A stretch of 19,875 bases of DNA from Bacteroidia bacterium (lineage in GTDB: Bacteria > Bacteroidota > Bacteroidia > NS11-12g > UBA955), in assembly GCA_023228875.1 (NCBI GenBank), contig JALOAG010000018.1:1-19875 (forward strand), in the 5' to 3' direction. Numbering within the stretch: position 1 is the first letter of the stretch; every line of letters begins with the position of its first letter. Under the pieces are notes generated by a model that was not told the origin of the DNA, ran no database searches, and saw only the letters and a list, made by a program, of their open reading frames with translations. Shown piece after piece: positions 7,559 to 17,529 of this stretch. The translations under genes and the position numbers were made by a program.

Positions 7559-7604
7559 CAGCAATTAACAATACTCATTTATAAACAAGGAATCGGAAAG
7601 GAAG

Positions 7605-10600
7605 GTGAAAAACAGATTTTATAAAGAAAAGCTAAGGGTTATTTTCTGCTTACGAGGCTTTCAAATTCCTGTTTCTTACAAATCCATTGTTATATTAGTT
7701 GCATTATTTCTAAGTATTGCACCAAGTGCCTATTCACAAACAAACCCAAACTCTTCTGATTCAAGTAACTTACGTTTTCCGATTGACAAAAATGGAAAAG
7801 GTGGTGGCATAGACCTTCCAAATCCTAGCAACATCAAAGAAGAAGTTTCATTTAACTCAAATACCGGTAAATATGAAGTACGTAGAAAAATTGGTGATAG
7901 GTACTTGCCCGGTGTGAGAGAACTTACTCGTCAACAATACATGGACGAGTATGCACAAAAAGTGAATAGAGACTATTTCAGGGATCAGGGGCGTGCACAA
8001 AACTTTGCTAGAGGAGGAAGCAGCAAGAGTCCCGGTTTGGGTATTTTACCCAATTTGACAAAATTTATGGGTAATGGCTTAATAGAAATTCAACCAACAG
8101 GTACGGCAGAACTTACCTTAGGAATGAATATCAACCGTGTTAAGAACCCTAACTTTTCGGTTCGAATGCAAATGCCACCACCACAACTCATCTTTGACCA
8201 AAATCTGCAACTCGGAGTTACCGGCAACATTGGCGACCGCATTAAAGTAGGGATTAAATATGACACCAAAGCTACGTTCGAGTTTGAAAATCAAACTAAA
8301 TTAGACTGGGTTGGAAAAGAAGATGATATCCTTAAAAAAATAGAAGTTGGAAATATCAGCATGCCACTGAACAGCAGTTTAATTCAAGGCGGAAGTAATT
8401 TGTTTGGTGTCAGAACAGAAATGCAGTTCGGAAGGTTAACATGGTCTGCATTATTTTCTCAAAATCGAGGTCAAAGAACTGAACAATCAGTATCCAATGG
8501 TGCTCAAACAACCGAATTCAACATCCAAGCAGATTTATATGAAGCAAATAGGCACTTCTTTTTAAGCCAATACTTCTATGAAAACTATGATAATTCATTG
8601 GCTAATCTGCCAATTATAAACTCAGGTGTTGTAATCAATAGAGTTGAGGTGTGGGTTACCAACAAAGGAGGGATGTTTGAAAACACACGCGACATTGTCG
8701 CTTTGATGGACCTGGCTGAAAGCAAACCTTATAACTCAAATCTGAACACCGGCTCAAGCATTCCCTACCCCTCTAACGACTTCAACTCAGAATATTCTCA
8801 ATTGGCATCGTCCAACACTGCACGTAAGGCAAGTACCGCTATTGATGGAATTACTGCTGCAATTCCAAGTTTAGAACCCGGTTTTGACTATGAATATGTC
8901 AATGGTGCCAGAAAGCTCAATGAAAACGAATACACACTCAACCCCAGATTAGGTTATATCTCTCTTAATCAAGGTTTAAATAATGATGAGGTATTAGGTG
9001 TGGCTTATGAATACACCTATAACGGTCAAGTTTATAAAGTTGGTGAATTTTCTTCTGAGGTGGCACAAGACATAGACAGCAGAGTGCTTTTTATCAAGAT
9101 GCTCAAAAGCACCACAGTGAGGACAAAAATTCCAATGTGGAAATTGATGATGAAGAATATATACTCTCTCAATACATCGAATCTCAATCTGGAAGATTTT
9201 TATATTGACGTAATTTATGCTGATGACCCCTCCGGAGCAGACTTAAATTATTTACCTGTACAGAACATTCCAGGGATCAGTGGTGGAGTGCCACTACTAA
9301 CTGTTTTTAACCTTGACAGAATTAACAGACAACAAGAAGCAAAACCGGATGGTGTTTTTGATGCAATTGACGGAATCACTATAAACAGACAACGCGGACA
9401 AGTTATTTTCCCTGTTGCGGAACCATTTGGCAGATATTTAAAATCCAAATTCGGAAATGATAGTCTTTTAGCAGACAAATATGTTTTCAATGCACTGTAT
9501 GATTCTACAAAGTCCTTAGCCACCCAAGACGTTGCTAAGAACAAGTTTTTCTTAAAGGGTAAATACAAAGGGACTTCAAGCGCTGAAATCATGCTGAACT
9601 CAATGAATGTACCTCCCGGGTCTGTTCAGGTGTTTGCCAATGGAAATAAATTACGAGAAGGCTCCGATTACATTGTGGATTATAACATAGGAAAAGTTAC
9701 AATTCTAAATCAAGGCATTCTATCGAGTGGTGCCAATATTACGGTTTCATCTGAAAACCAATCCATGTTTAACACTCAACAGAAAACCATGTTGGGTACT
9801 CGTTTTGACTATGCTGTCAACAAAAAATTAAGCCTTGGAGGCACACTGTTGCACATGTATGAAAGACCTTTAACACCAAAGACAAATATAGGCGAAGACC
9901 CTCTGATGAACACTATTTTCGGGTTTGATGGAATTTACAATACAAAATCTCGTTTTCTTACTAAACTCGTTGATAAAATACCACTCATTGAAACTAAAGA
10001 AGAGTCTAGTATTTTAATTCAAGCAGAGTATGCTCAACTCATTCCGGGGAAACCGCGTTCTATTGAAAGTTCGGTACGAAATGGAGAACGAGGAATTTCG
10101 TATATCGATGATTTTGAAGCTGCTGAAATTCCATTTGAACTCAGACAACCACAAAATTGGAAATTGGCGAGTATTCCACAAAAACAACCTGACCTTTTCC
10201 CTGAATGGGATATTGCCCTCACTGATAAAACATCATGGTTAGATTATAGAGGTCTTATATCTTGGTATTCGGTTGACCCAACTTTTTACAGAAATGACAA
10301 AAACACACCTCAACATATCAAAGATGATATCGAAATGCAGTCCAATCATTACATGCGTGAGGTTACTGTAAATGAAGTTTTTCAAAACAAAGAATTACAA
10401 CAAGGCGTTCCTAACATACAACCAACTTTAGACATTGCATTTTTCCCTAAAGAAAGAGGTCCATACAACTACAACGCTAAATCTTTTGACTTTAAATCCG
10501 ATGGAACCTTCAATGACCCAACAAAATCATGGGGAGGTATCATGCGAAAGATTGAAACTAACGACTTTGAGGCAGCCAATATTGATTATATTGAAATTTG

Positions 10601-13600
10601 GATGATGGATCCATTTAAGTACAATCCAACCACCAGCAATCAAGGAAAACTATATATCAATTTAGGAAATATTTCAGAAGACATTTTACCGGACCGAAGA
10701 AAATCATACGAAAATGGATTTCCCAAAAATGCAACAGATAGGAACACCATAGACCCCTCCACATTCGGCTATGTCCCTCTCCTGCCTCAGATTAATTTCG
10801 CATTTGATAACAACACAGAGTCAAGACCTTTTCAAGATATTGGATTAGACGGATTAAACGACAATCAAGAAAGACAATTCTTTAAATCAAAATATCTGGA
10901 TACTTTGGCAAATCAATTTGGAGTCGGTTCAGAAATTTATAAAAACGCAAGCAGCGACCCTTCTAACGACAACTATCTCCATAGTCGCGACCCTCAATAC
11001 GATGACATCAAAGCAAATATTATTGAAAGATACAAACGTTACAACGGTCATCAAGGTAACTCAACATTGGAATTGTTACCTGATGGAAGTCCAAAATCAG
11101 CAACTACAACTCCCGATGGCGAGGATGTAAACAATGATTTTACTATGAATCAAAATGAGGACTACTTTCAATACAGCATTGACATTGCTCATGGCGATTT
11201 AAAAGTCGGACATAATTTCGTTACAGACTCTATTGTTTCTGAAGTTGTTTTAAAAAATGGACAAAAAGACAATATTACTTGGTATCAATTCAAAATACCC
11301 ATTCGAGAGTATAACAAAGTCGTAGGTAATATATCTGATTTCAAATCCATCAGATATATGCGTCTGTTTATGAAAGGTTTTGAAGACTCTACCATCCTGC
11401 GCATTGCACAACTGCAATTAGTTCGTTCTGATTGGCGCAGATATTTAAACTCCATGAAAGTACCCGGTGTTTCTATCCCAACAGACCCCAACGACAAAAC
11501 TACTTTTTCTGTTTCTACTGTAAGTGTTGAGAGAAATGGAAACAAAAAACCGTTCCCTTATAAAACACCACCAAATACTCCCAGAGTAATTGACCCTATT
11601 ACACCCGGAGCTGTAAAACAAAACGAGCAATCTATTGCTCTGAACTATTGCAAACTTGCACCTGAAGATGCCAGAGGCGCATACAAAACAATGAATCTGG
11701 ATATTAGAAACTATAAATATCTCAAAATGTATGTCCATGCAGAAGGTGCGGATCTCAAACAAGGTGAAATGACAGCATTTATTCGTTTGGGTACTGATGT
11801 GATAGGCAATTATTATGAATATGAAATCCCACTAACCCCGAGTGAGTTATTCAATTATGCAGATAATAACATTTGGCCCCAAGCAAACAATATCGAATTA
11901 GAACTTGAAGAATTATACAGAACCAAGCAAGAGCGTTCCAATGTTGATGCTCCGATGTCCAAACCCTTTACTCGCACGCTCGATGGTGGCAAAAAAATTA
12001 CATTAATTGGTCTACCGGATTTAAGTAATGTTAGAGTCATTATGATAGGTATCCGCAACCATTCTAACTTAGAGCAATGCGGTGAAGTGTGGTTCAATGA
12101 ACTCCGTGTAACTGACATTTCAAACCAAGGCGGTTGGGCTGCCACCGGTAGGATTGTAGCACAACTTGCAGATTTTTCTACGGTAAATCTATCAGGCAAT
12201 ATCAAAACGATTGGATTTGGAGCCATTGACCAAAGATTAAACCAACGCAGTCTCACCAATCAATATCAATATGACGTAAATTCTACCATAGAGTTAGGCA
12301 AATTCTTCCCTCAAAAAATGGGAGTTACAATTCCCATGTTCATCGGCTACAATGAAAATATCATCCGTCCTAAGTTTAATCCTTTAAACCCTGATATTGA
12401 ATTAAGCACCACATTAAGCACGATTAGAGATGAACAAGAAAAGGAAAGAGTAAAAAATGCTGCCGAAGATTTTACATCTAAATACAGTTTAAACTTTGTA
12501 AATGTCCGCAAGAACCGTGTTGGCAACAGCAAACAAAAACCTTGGGATATAGAAAATTTCAACCTCTCCTACTCTGTTCAGAAACTGTATAAACGTAACC
12601 AACAAATTGAAGAACAAATCCAAAACACATACAGGGGTAGCATAGGGTACATGTTTTCACTTACACCAAAACCTTGGGAACCATTTAAGAAAATGAAAAC
12701 AAAACGATTGACACTCATAAAGGATTTCAACCTTTACTTGTATCCGCAATCTGTGAATGTAAGGTTAGATGTGGACAGATATTATTCAGAACTTCAAAAC
12801 AGAAGCAATGACTTATTAAGAAACAACATACCTCGCCTTTTTGATAAAAATTTCACGATGAATCGTTTCTATACGGTAGGCTGGCAAATAAGTAAAAATC
12901 TCAAATTCGATTACCAATCTACAGCAAATGGCAGAATAAGCGAACCCGTGGGAAGATTAGATACAGAAGAAAAGTTGGATTCTGTGCGTAGAGAGTTTTT
13001 TAACTTTGGACAACTCTCAGGATTTAATCAGACAGCCAATCTGACTTATACTGTTCCTATCAACAAGATTAAATTCTTTGATTGGATACAAGTCAACACC
13101 CGATATAGTGCCAACTTTGAATGGTTGCAACCACCTCCAGCTGCACCGGGACTTGGAAGTACAATCCAAAATTCCAGAACACTAAATGGCAACGCTACAT
13201 TGAACCTCACTACTTTTTATAACAAGTTTAAAGTGTTTAGGAAGATAAATGCACCTTCTAGGAATTCAATACAAAGCAACAAGTCTACTCCGGATGACAA
13301 AGACAACAAAAACAAGCCGAAAGAAATGTCAGGTGCCACAAAAAACATCTTGAGGTTTATCACCATGTTTAAACAGGCAACTTTCAATTATTCTTCAACA
13401 AGTGGAATTGCATTGCCAGGCTTCACCCAAACACCTGATTACTTTGGAAACAATTTTAAAACAAACACACCCGGTTGGGATTTCATCTTAGGTGGGCAAG
13501 ACCCTTCCATAAGATATCGTTTGGCAGAACAAGGGTATATGACTTACGATCCACAACAAGCAAGTTTCTATATTCAACAAATCTCAAATACCTATCAAGG

Positions 13601-14696
13601 TAAGATTACAATTGAGCCAATCAAGGACATGAGGATTGACTTAGACTTTAATCTAACCGAATCAAAAAATATCCAATCTAACTTCCGTTTTGACCCGGAT
13701 TCTTCAGGTACTTTTAGAGATATTGGGATGAGAACTGTAGGGCAATTCACCCGAAGCGGAATTTTCTGGCGTACTGCCTTTGACCGATTGGATGACAATC
13801 AAGAATCAAAAATATTTCAACAGTTTAAAGACAACAGATATGTAATTGCTCAGAGGCTTCAATCTGAAGACAACAGAGTGCAGAATGGTTTGATTGACAG
13901 TACAACTAAATTCCCTGTTGGATATTCTCAAATCAACCAAGATGTTTTAATTAATGCGTTTTATGCAGCTTACACCGGCAAAAACAACAGCAGGGTTTCT
14001 TTAGATATTTTTAAGAAAATGCCTCTCCCAAGCTGGCGAATGAGTTATAACGGATTAAGCAAAATTGAATCTCTGAAAAAATACTTCACAAGTATCAGTC
14101 TTACTCATGCTTATACAGGCACTTATTCTTTCTCTAATTACACCAGCGAGTTGCGATATAGCAAGAGTGCCCAACCCGAGATTGGTGTTGACTTTGTTTC
14201 TCAATACCAAGTAGGTAGTGTAACCATCACCGAGAACTTTGCTCCATTAGCAGGTATTAATATTGCGATGAAAAACAATTGGAATATGCGTTTTGAATAT
14301 CGCAAGACTAGAGCAGTAAGCTTATTAACCGCAAATCAGCAATTAACAGAAAACAGAAGAAATGAATTTAGTATTGGAGGTGGATATAGAGCAAAAGAAA
14401 TCACGTTGCCAATACGATGGAGAGGCAGACGAATCTTTTTGAAAAACGACTTGAATTTCATGCTTGATGTCTCAATGATGGACAATGTAATGATTAGAAG
14501 AGATTTGACCACTCCCCTTTCAGAACCGACTCAAGGCAGCAGGACACTATCCATCAGACCCACTTTAGATTACATGGTGAACGATCATATAAACTTGAGT
14601 ATGTATTTTGATCACAGACGTAACAAGCCCAAGACTTCGCAATCATTCCCCACCTCTTTAACAGAATTCGGATTCAAAATAAGATATAACCTTTAA
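7605..14696 (+). CDS. sprA: T9SS outer-membrane translocon protein SprA (Sov homologue)
   Basis: This encodes 2363 residues, close to the size of known SprA proteins. SprA is the giant single-chain outer-membrane barrel through which type IX substrates leave the periplasm; it is also needed for gliding in species that glide. The start is GTG at 7605, preceded by GGAAAGGAA. No ATG occurs before the signal peptide, which has a long basic n-region, a hydrophobic core at about 27-44 and likely cleavage at AYS before Q45. SprA-type sequence begins soon after: RRKIGDRYLPGVRELTR (about 93-109) and LIEIQPTGTAELTLGMNINR, followed by many aromatic strands. It ends in FGFKIRYNL, suiting a terminal barrel strand. 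It probably depends on ruvA for its promoter. It converges on clpX with a 20-base gap. Confidence 0.96.
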   Translation: MKNRFYKEKLRVIFCLRGFQIPVSYKSIVILVALFLSIAPSAYSQTNPNSSDSSNLRFPIDKNGKGGGIDLPNPSNIKEEVSFNSNTGKYEVRRKIGDRYLPGVRELTRQQYMDEYAQKVNRDYFRDQGRAQNFARGGSSKSPGLGILPNLTKFMGNGLIEIQPTGTAELTLGMNINRVKNPNFSVRMQMPPPQLIFDQNLQLGVTGNIGDRIKVGIKYDTKATFEFENQTKLDWVGKEDDILKKIEVGNISMPLNSSLIQGGSNLFGVRTEMQFGRLTWSALFSQNRGQRTEQSVSNGAQTTEFNIQADLYEANRHFFLSQYFYENYDNSLANLPIINSGVVINRVEVWVTNKGGMFENTRDIVALMDLAESKPYNSNLNTGSSIPYPSNDFNSEYSQLASSNTARKASTAIDGITAAIPSLEPGFDYEYVNGARKLNENEYTLNPRLGYISLNQGLNNDEVLGVAYEYTYNGQVYKVGEFSSEVAQDIDSRVLFIKMLKSTTVRTKIPMWKLMMKNIYSLNTSNLNLEDFYIDVIYADDPSGADLNYLPVQNIPGISGGVPLLTVFNLDRINRQQEAKPDGVFDAIDGITINRQRGQVIFPVAEPFGRYLKSKFGNDSLLADKYVFNALYDSTKSLATQDVAKNKFFLKGKYKGTSSAEIMLNSMNVPPGSVQVFANGNKLREGSDYIVDYNIGKVTILNQGILSSGANITVSSENQSMFNTQQKTMLGTRFDYAVNKKLSLGGTLLHMYERPLTPKTNIGEDPLMNTIFGFDGIYNTKSRFLTKLVDKIPLIETKEESSILIQAEYAQLIPGKPRSIESSVRNGERGISYIDDFEAAEIPFELRQPQNWKLASIPQKQPDLFPEWDIALTDKTSWLDYRGLISWYSVDPTFYRNDKNTPQHIKDDIEMQSNHYMREVTVNEVFQNKELQQGVPNIQPTLDIAFFPKERGPYNYNAKSFDFKSDGTFNDPTKSWGGIMRKIETNDFEAANIDYIEIWMMDPFKYNPTTSNQGKLYINLGNISEDILPDRRKSYENGFPKNATDRNTIDPSTFGYVPLLPQINFAFDNNTESRPFQDIGLDGLNDNQERQFFKSKYLDTLANQFGVGSEIYKNASSDPSNDNYLHSRDPQYDDIKANIIERYKRYNGHQGNSTLELLPDGSPKSATTTPDGEDVNNDFTMNQNEDYFQYSIDIAHGDLKVGHNFVTDSIVSEVVLKNGQKDNITWYQFKIPIREYNKVVGNISDFKSIRYMRLFMKGFEDSTILRIAQLQLVRSDWRRYLNSMKVPGVSIPTDPNDKTTFSVSTVSVERNGNKKPFPYKTPPNTPRVIDPITPGAVKQNEQSIALNYCKLAPEDARGAYKTMNLDIRNYKYLKMYVHAEGADLKQGEMTAFIRLGTDVIGNYYEYEIPLTPSELFNYADNNIWPQANNIELELEELYRTKQERSNVDAPMSKPFTRTLDGGKKITLIGLPDLSNVRVIMIGIRNHSNLEQCGEVWFNELRVTDISNQGGWAATGRIVAQLADFSTVNLSGNIKTIGFGAIDQRLNQRSLTNQYQYDVNSTIELGKFFPQKMGVTIPMFIGYNENIIRPKFNPLNPDIELSTTLSTIRDEQEKERVKNAAEDFTSKYSLNFVNVRKNRVGNSKQKPWDIENFNLSYSVQKLYKRNQQIEEQIQNTYRGSIGYMFSLTPKPWEPFKKMKTKRLTLIKDFNLYLYPQSVNVRLDVDRYYSELQNRSNDLLRNNIPRLFDKNFTMNRFYTVGWQISKNLKFDYQSTANGRISEPVGRLDTEEKLDSVRREFFNFGQLSGFNQTANLTYTVPINKIKFFDWIQVNTRYSANFEWLQPPPAAPGLGSTIQNSRTLNGNATLNLTTFYNKFKVFRKINAPSRNSIQSNKSTPDDKDNKNKPKEMSGATKNILRFITMFKQATFNYSSTSGIALPGFTQTPDYFGNNFKTNTPGWDFILGGQDPSIRYRLAEQGYMTYDPQQASFYIQQISNTYQGKITIEPIKDMRIDLDFNLTESKNIQSNFRFDPDSSGTFRDIGMRTVGQFTRSGIFWRTAFDRLDDNQESKIFQQFKDNRYVIAQRLQSEDNRVQNGLIDSTTKFPVGYSQINQDVLINAFYAAYTGKNNSRVSLDIFKKMPLPSWRMSYNGLSKIESLKKYFTSISLTHAYTGTYSFSNYTSELRYSKSAQPEIGVDFVSQYQVGSVTITENFAPLAGINIAMKNNWNMRFEYRKTRAVSLLTANQQLTENRRNEFSIGGGYRAKEITLPIRWRGRRIFLKNDLNFMLDVSMMDNVMIRRDLTTPLSEPTQGSRTLSIRPTLDYMVNDHINLSMYFDHRRNKPKTSQSFPTSLTEFGFKIRYNL

Positions 14697-14716
14697 AAGT
14701 TGTAGAAACAAGGTTG

Positions 14717-15952
14717 TCAAGCAGCTTCATTAAGATAGCCAATAACCTTTGATTTAATGTCTGCCAACTTAACAACTAATTTATTGCCGTATTTCTTCTC
14801 AGGAACTTCATACATGTAATCCAACATAATTTGTTCGCAAATAGCACGCAAGCCTCTTGCTCCCAGTTTATGTTCGATTGCTTTTTTAACAATAAATTTC
14901 AAAACAGTATCTTGAATCTCGAGTTCCACTCCTTCCATTTCAAAAAGCTTTGTGTATTGCTTTACAATAGCATTCTTGGGTTCTGTCAAAATTCTCAACA
15001 GTGCTTTTTCATCTAACTCATCTAAAGCAGTAACTACTGGCAATCTTCCTAATATTTCAGGAATTAAACCATAGGTTCTTAAATCCTCAGGTGAAATATA
15101 ATGCAGCATATCAGTCTCGCTAACTTGTTTCTTTTGAGATGATTTGAATCCCAACGATTGTGCATTGACTCTCCTTTTGATAATCGTTTCTATTCCTTCA
15201 AATGCACCACCGCAGATAAACAAGATATTAGAAGTATCAACTTTCACATAATCTTGGTCAGGATGTCTGCGACCTCCTTTGGGAGCAATATTCGCCACTG
15301 TTCCTTCCAGTAATTTTAACAATCCTTGTTGCACACCTTCACCGGAAACATCGCGGGTGATGGAAGGGTTAGCGGACTTACGCGAAATCTTATCAATTTC
15401 ATCAACATACACAATGCCTCGTTGAGCTGCTTCCACGTCATAATTTGCTGCTTGCAGCAAACGTGAAATAATACTCTCAACATCTTCTCCTACATAACCT
15501 GCTTCTGTTAATACGGTTGCATCTGCAATACAAAAAGGCACATTCAATGACTTTGCGAGTGTGCGTGCAAGCAATGTTTTTCCTGTCCCTGTCCTACCAA
15601 TTAACAACACATTCGATTTTTCTATCTCGACTTCATTGTCTTTTCCAATTGCCATCAATCGCTTATAATGGTTATAAACTGCTACTGACAATACTCTTTT
15701 TGCTCTATCTTGGCCAATCACATACTGATCAAGATGTGCTTTGAGTTTAGCAGGTGTATTGAGTTCCAGTGAAAAAGTTTTTTGACGAGATGTTTTAGAG
15801 TTCAGGTTGGCAATACCAATAGACTCATCAACAATATGATAAGCCTGTAATACACATTCTTCGCAAATATTAGCATCTATTCCGCTAATAAGCATGGCAA
15901 CTTTGTTCTTTTCTCTGCCACAAAAAGAACAATGGTTGTTTTTATTTTTCAT
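14717..15952 (-). CDS. clpX: ATP-dependent Clp protease unfoldase subunit ClpX
   Basis: This encodes 411 residues. ClpX is the hexameric AAA+ ring that unfolds tagged proteins and feeds them into ClpP. The N-terminal zinc-binding dimerisation domain has C8, C11, C30 and C33. Walker A is GRTGTGKT (119-126; Arg where Pro is usual), pore-1 loop GYVG (152-155), Walker B VYVDEID (181-187), followed by NPSITRDVSGEGVQQGLLKLLEGT (195-218). The pore RKH loop reads RRH (228-230). The ClpP-contacting IGF loop reads LGF (267-269), and sensor 2 is GARGLR (364-369). It starts 18 bases after clpP on the same strand, the classic clpP-clpX operon. It ends 20 bases from the convergent sprA stop, with no clear terminator between them. 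Confidence 0.97.
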   Translation of the reverse strand: MKNKNNHCSFCGREKNKVAMLISGIDANICEECVLQAYHIVDESIGIANLNSKTSRQKTFSLELNTPAKLKAHLDQYVIGQDRAKRVLSVAVYNHYKRLMAIGKDNEVEIEKSNVLLIGRTGTGKTLLARTLAKSLNVPFCIADATVLTEAGYVGEDVESIISRLLQAANYDVEAAQRGIVYVDEIDKISRKSANPSITRDVSGEGVQQGLLKLLEGTVANIAPKGGRRHPDQDYVKVDTSNILFICGGAFEGIETIIKRRVNAQSLGFKSSQKKQVSETDMLHYISPEDLRTYGLIPEILGRLPVVTALDELDEKALLRILTEPKNAIVKQYTKLFEMEGVELEIQDTVLKFIVKKAIEHKLGARGLRAICEQIMLDYMYEVPEKKYGNKLVVKLADIKSKVIGYLNEAA

Positions 15953-15970
15953 TTGATGAATAATGAAGAA

Positions 15971-16636
15971 TTAGTCTTTCTTTTTAATCAGCACTTCATC
16001 AACCATACCATAGGCTTTGGCTTCTTCTGCTGTCATCCAATGGTCTCGATCGCTATCTTTCTCAACAGTCTTAAATGGTTGACCTGAATGGAATGCAATA
16101 ATTTCGTACAACTCTTTTTTAAGTTTTAAAATCTCTTTTAAGGTAATTTCCATATCGCTCGCTTGACCTTGTGCACCTCCCAATGGTTGATGTATCATCA
16201 CTCTTGAATGTTTCAATGCAGTTCTTTTCCCTTTTACTCCGGCACACATTAATACTGCACCCATAGATGCTGCCATACCTGTACAGATTGTAGCCACATC
16301 AGAAGTTACATATTGCATTGTGTCGTAAATTGCCAAACCTGCATATACGCCACCACCGGGACTGTTTATGTAGATTTGAATATCTCTGCCGGGATTTGTA
16401 GAATCTAAAAACAAAAGCTGACCAATGATAATATTAGCCACTTCATCATTAATTCCGGTTCCCAAAAAGATAATCCTATCCATCATCAAACGTGAAAAAA
16501 TATCCATCTGGCTCATGTTTAGCTGACGTTCTTCGATGATGTAAGGTGTCATATTTTCAATTGCGCTCTCAACCTTTAGAGAACTCATACCTAAATGCTT
16601 AGTTGCATATTTTTTAAATTCTTTTCCGTAGTCCAT
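15971..16636 (-). CDS. clpP: ATP-dependent Clp protease proteolytic subunit ClpP
   Basis: This encodes 221 residues from ATG at 16636 (MDYGKEFKKY...). The frame extends 28 codons further upstream, but that part (RVTVHINLMFLCKKFYNH) is unlike ClpP, so I use the internal ATG. ClpP is a tetradecameric serine protease barrel. The catalytic triad is Ser124 in GMAASMGA, His149 in MIHQPLGG and Asp198 in DSDRDHW, matching E. coli S97/H122/D171 by alignment. The first 30 or so residues probably include a short propeptide before the axial-loop region. It is the first gene of the clpP-clpX operon and is divergent from rsmI. No trigger-factor gene lies upstream, unlike in E. coli. Confidence 0.97.
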   Translation of the reverse strand: MDYGKEFKKYATKHLGMSSLKVESAIENMTPYIIEERQLNMSQMDIFSRLMMDRIIFLGTGINDEVANIIIGQLLFLDSTNPGRDIQIYINSPGGGVYAGLAIYDTMQYVTSDVATICTGMAASMGAVLMCAGVKGKRTALKHSRVMIHQPLGGAQGQASDMEITLKEILKLKKELYEIIAFHSGQPFKTVEKDSDRDHWMTAEEAKAYGMVDEVLIKKKD

Positions 16637-16827
16637 GTGGTTATAAAATTTCTTGCAAAGAAACATCAAATTAATGTGAACTGTAACTCGGTATTCTTTG
16701 TTGTATAAAATAATTGACAAAAAACAAATTCAGCACTATGGACAAACTCTCATTGGCTTGAAATCACTGTATGGATTCCATTTACTTTTTAGTGCGATGG
16801 CATGAATGGTAAATGGTAATGATATAA

Positions 16828-16835
16828 TACATTTG
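16828..16835 (+). promoter_or_regulatory. -7 promoter box of rsmI
   Basis: TACATTTG is an exact match to TAnnTTTG and ends only 4 bases before the GTG start of rsmI. Transcription should begin at or within a base or two of the start codon. No clear TTG -33 element is present. The other bases of the 203-base gap between the divergent clpP and rsmI genes hold nothing else I can name. Confidence 0.55.
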
Positions 16836-16839
16836 TCGC

Positions 16840-17529
16840 GTGCAAGATAACATAGGCAAATTATTCTTAGTACCCACACCCATAGGCAACTTGAAAGACA
16901 TGACATTCAGAGCTGTTGAGGTGCTTCAATCCTGTGATTTCGTGTATGCAGAAGACACTCGAACTTCGGGGTTATTATTTAAACATTATGCAATCAATGT
17001 CCCTTTGCGCTCATTTCACATACACAATGAACATGAAAAGGTAGAAGAAATTAAAAGGCATGTGGAAGAAGGGCATACCATTGGTTTAGTGAGCGATGCA
17101 GGGACTCCTGCTATATCAGACCCCGGATTTTTAGCTGCCAGAGCCTGTATTGAAGCTGATTTGTCGGTTGAAGCACTTCCAGGAGCAACTGCGTTTGTTC
17201 CGGCTCTTGTTGAATCAGGGTTACCTTGTGAAAAATTCGTTTTCGAAGGGTTTTTACCTCATAAAAAAGGAAGGTTGACACGGTTGACTCTGTTGAAAAA
17301 TGAAACACGAACCATGATTTTTTATGAAAGTCCTTTCAGAATAAACAAGACACTCGAGGAATTTATCATACATTTTGGCAGCGAACGAAGAGTCTCTGTT
17401 AGTAGAGAACTAAGTAAACTCTACCACCAAACCATTAGAGGCACACTGTCGGAGGTGCAAAACCATTTTATGCAAAACACGCCAAAAGGCGAATTTGTAA
17501 TTGTTTTAGAAGGCAATCATGATAAATAA
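16840..17529 (+). CDS. rsmI: 16S rRNA (cytidine(1402)-2'-O)-methyltransferase RsmI
   Basis: This encodes 229 residues of the tetrapyrrole-methylase fold. RsmI uses S-adenosylmethionine to methylate the ribose of C1402 in the decoding centre of 16S rRNA. Motifs are LFLVPTPIGNL (8-18), YAEDTRTSG (36-44), VSDAGTPAISDPG (84-96), LPGATAFVPALVESGLP (113-129) and FEGFLPHKKGR (135-145). The start is GTG at 16840; the next Met (M21) would cut into the SAM-binding loop. At 229 residues it is shorter than E. coli RsmI (about 286) and lacks the C-terminal helical extension. The gene overlaps lnt by 11 bases, so the two are probably translationally coupled. A -7 promoter box lies directly upstream. Confidence 0.94.
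   Translation: MQDNIGKLFLVPTPIGNLKDMTFRAVEVLQSCDFVYAEDTRTSGLLFKHYAINVPLRSFHIHNEHEKVEEIKRHVEEGHTIGLVSDAGTPAISDPGFLAARACIEADLSVEALPGATAFVPALVESGLPCEKFVFEGFLPHKKGRLTRLTLLKNETRTMIFYESPFRINKTLEEFIIHFGSERRVSVSRELSKLYHQTIRGTLSEVQNHFMQNTPKGEFVIVLEGNHDK

Noticed and set aside
9248..12562. Several 60-134 residue minus-strand open frames within sprA
   Set aside because: They are shadows of the long sprA reading frame, with no start signals or family features.
14697..14716. Terminator between the convergent sprA and clpX genes
   Set aside because: Only a 4-bp TTGT/ACAA pairing without a T run is seen; no credible intrinsic terminator.
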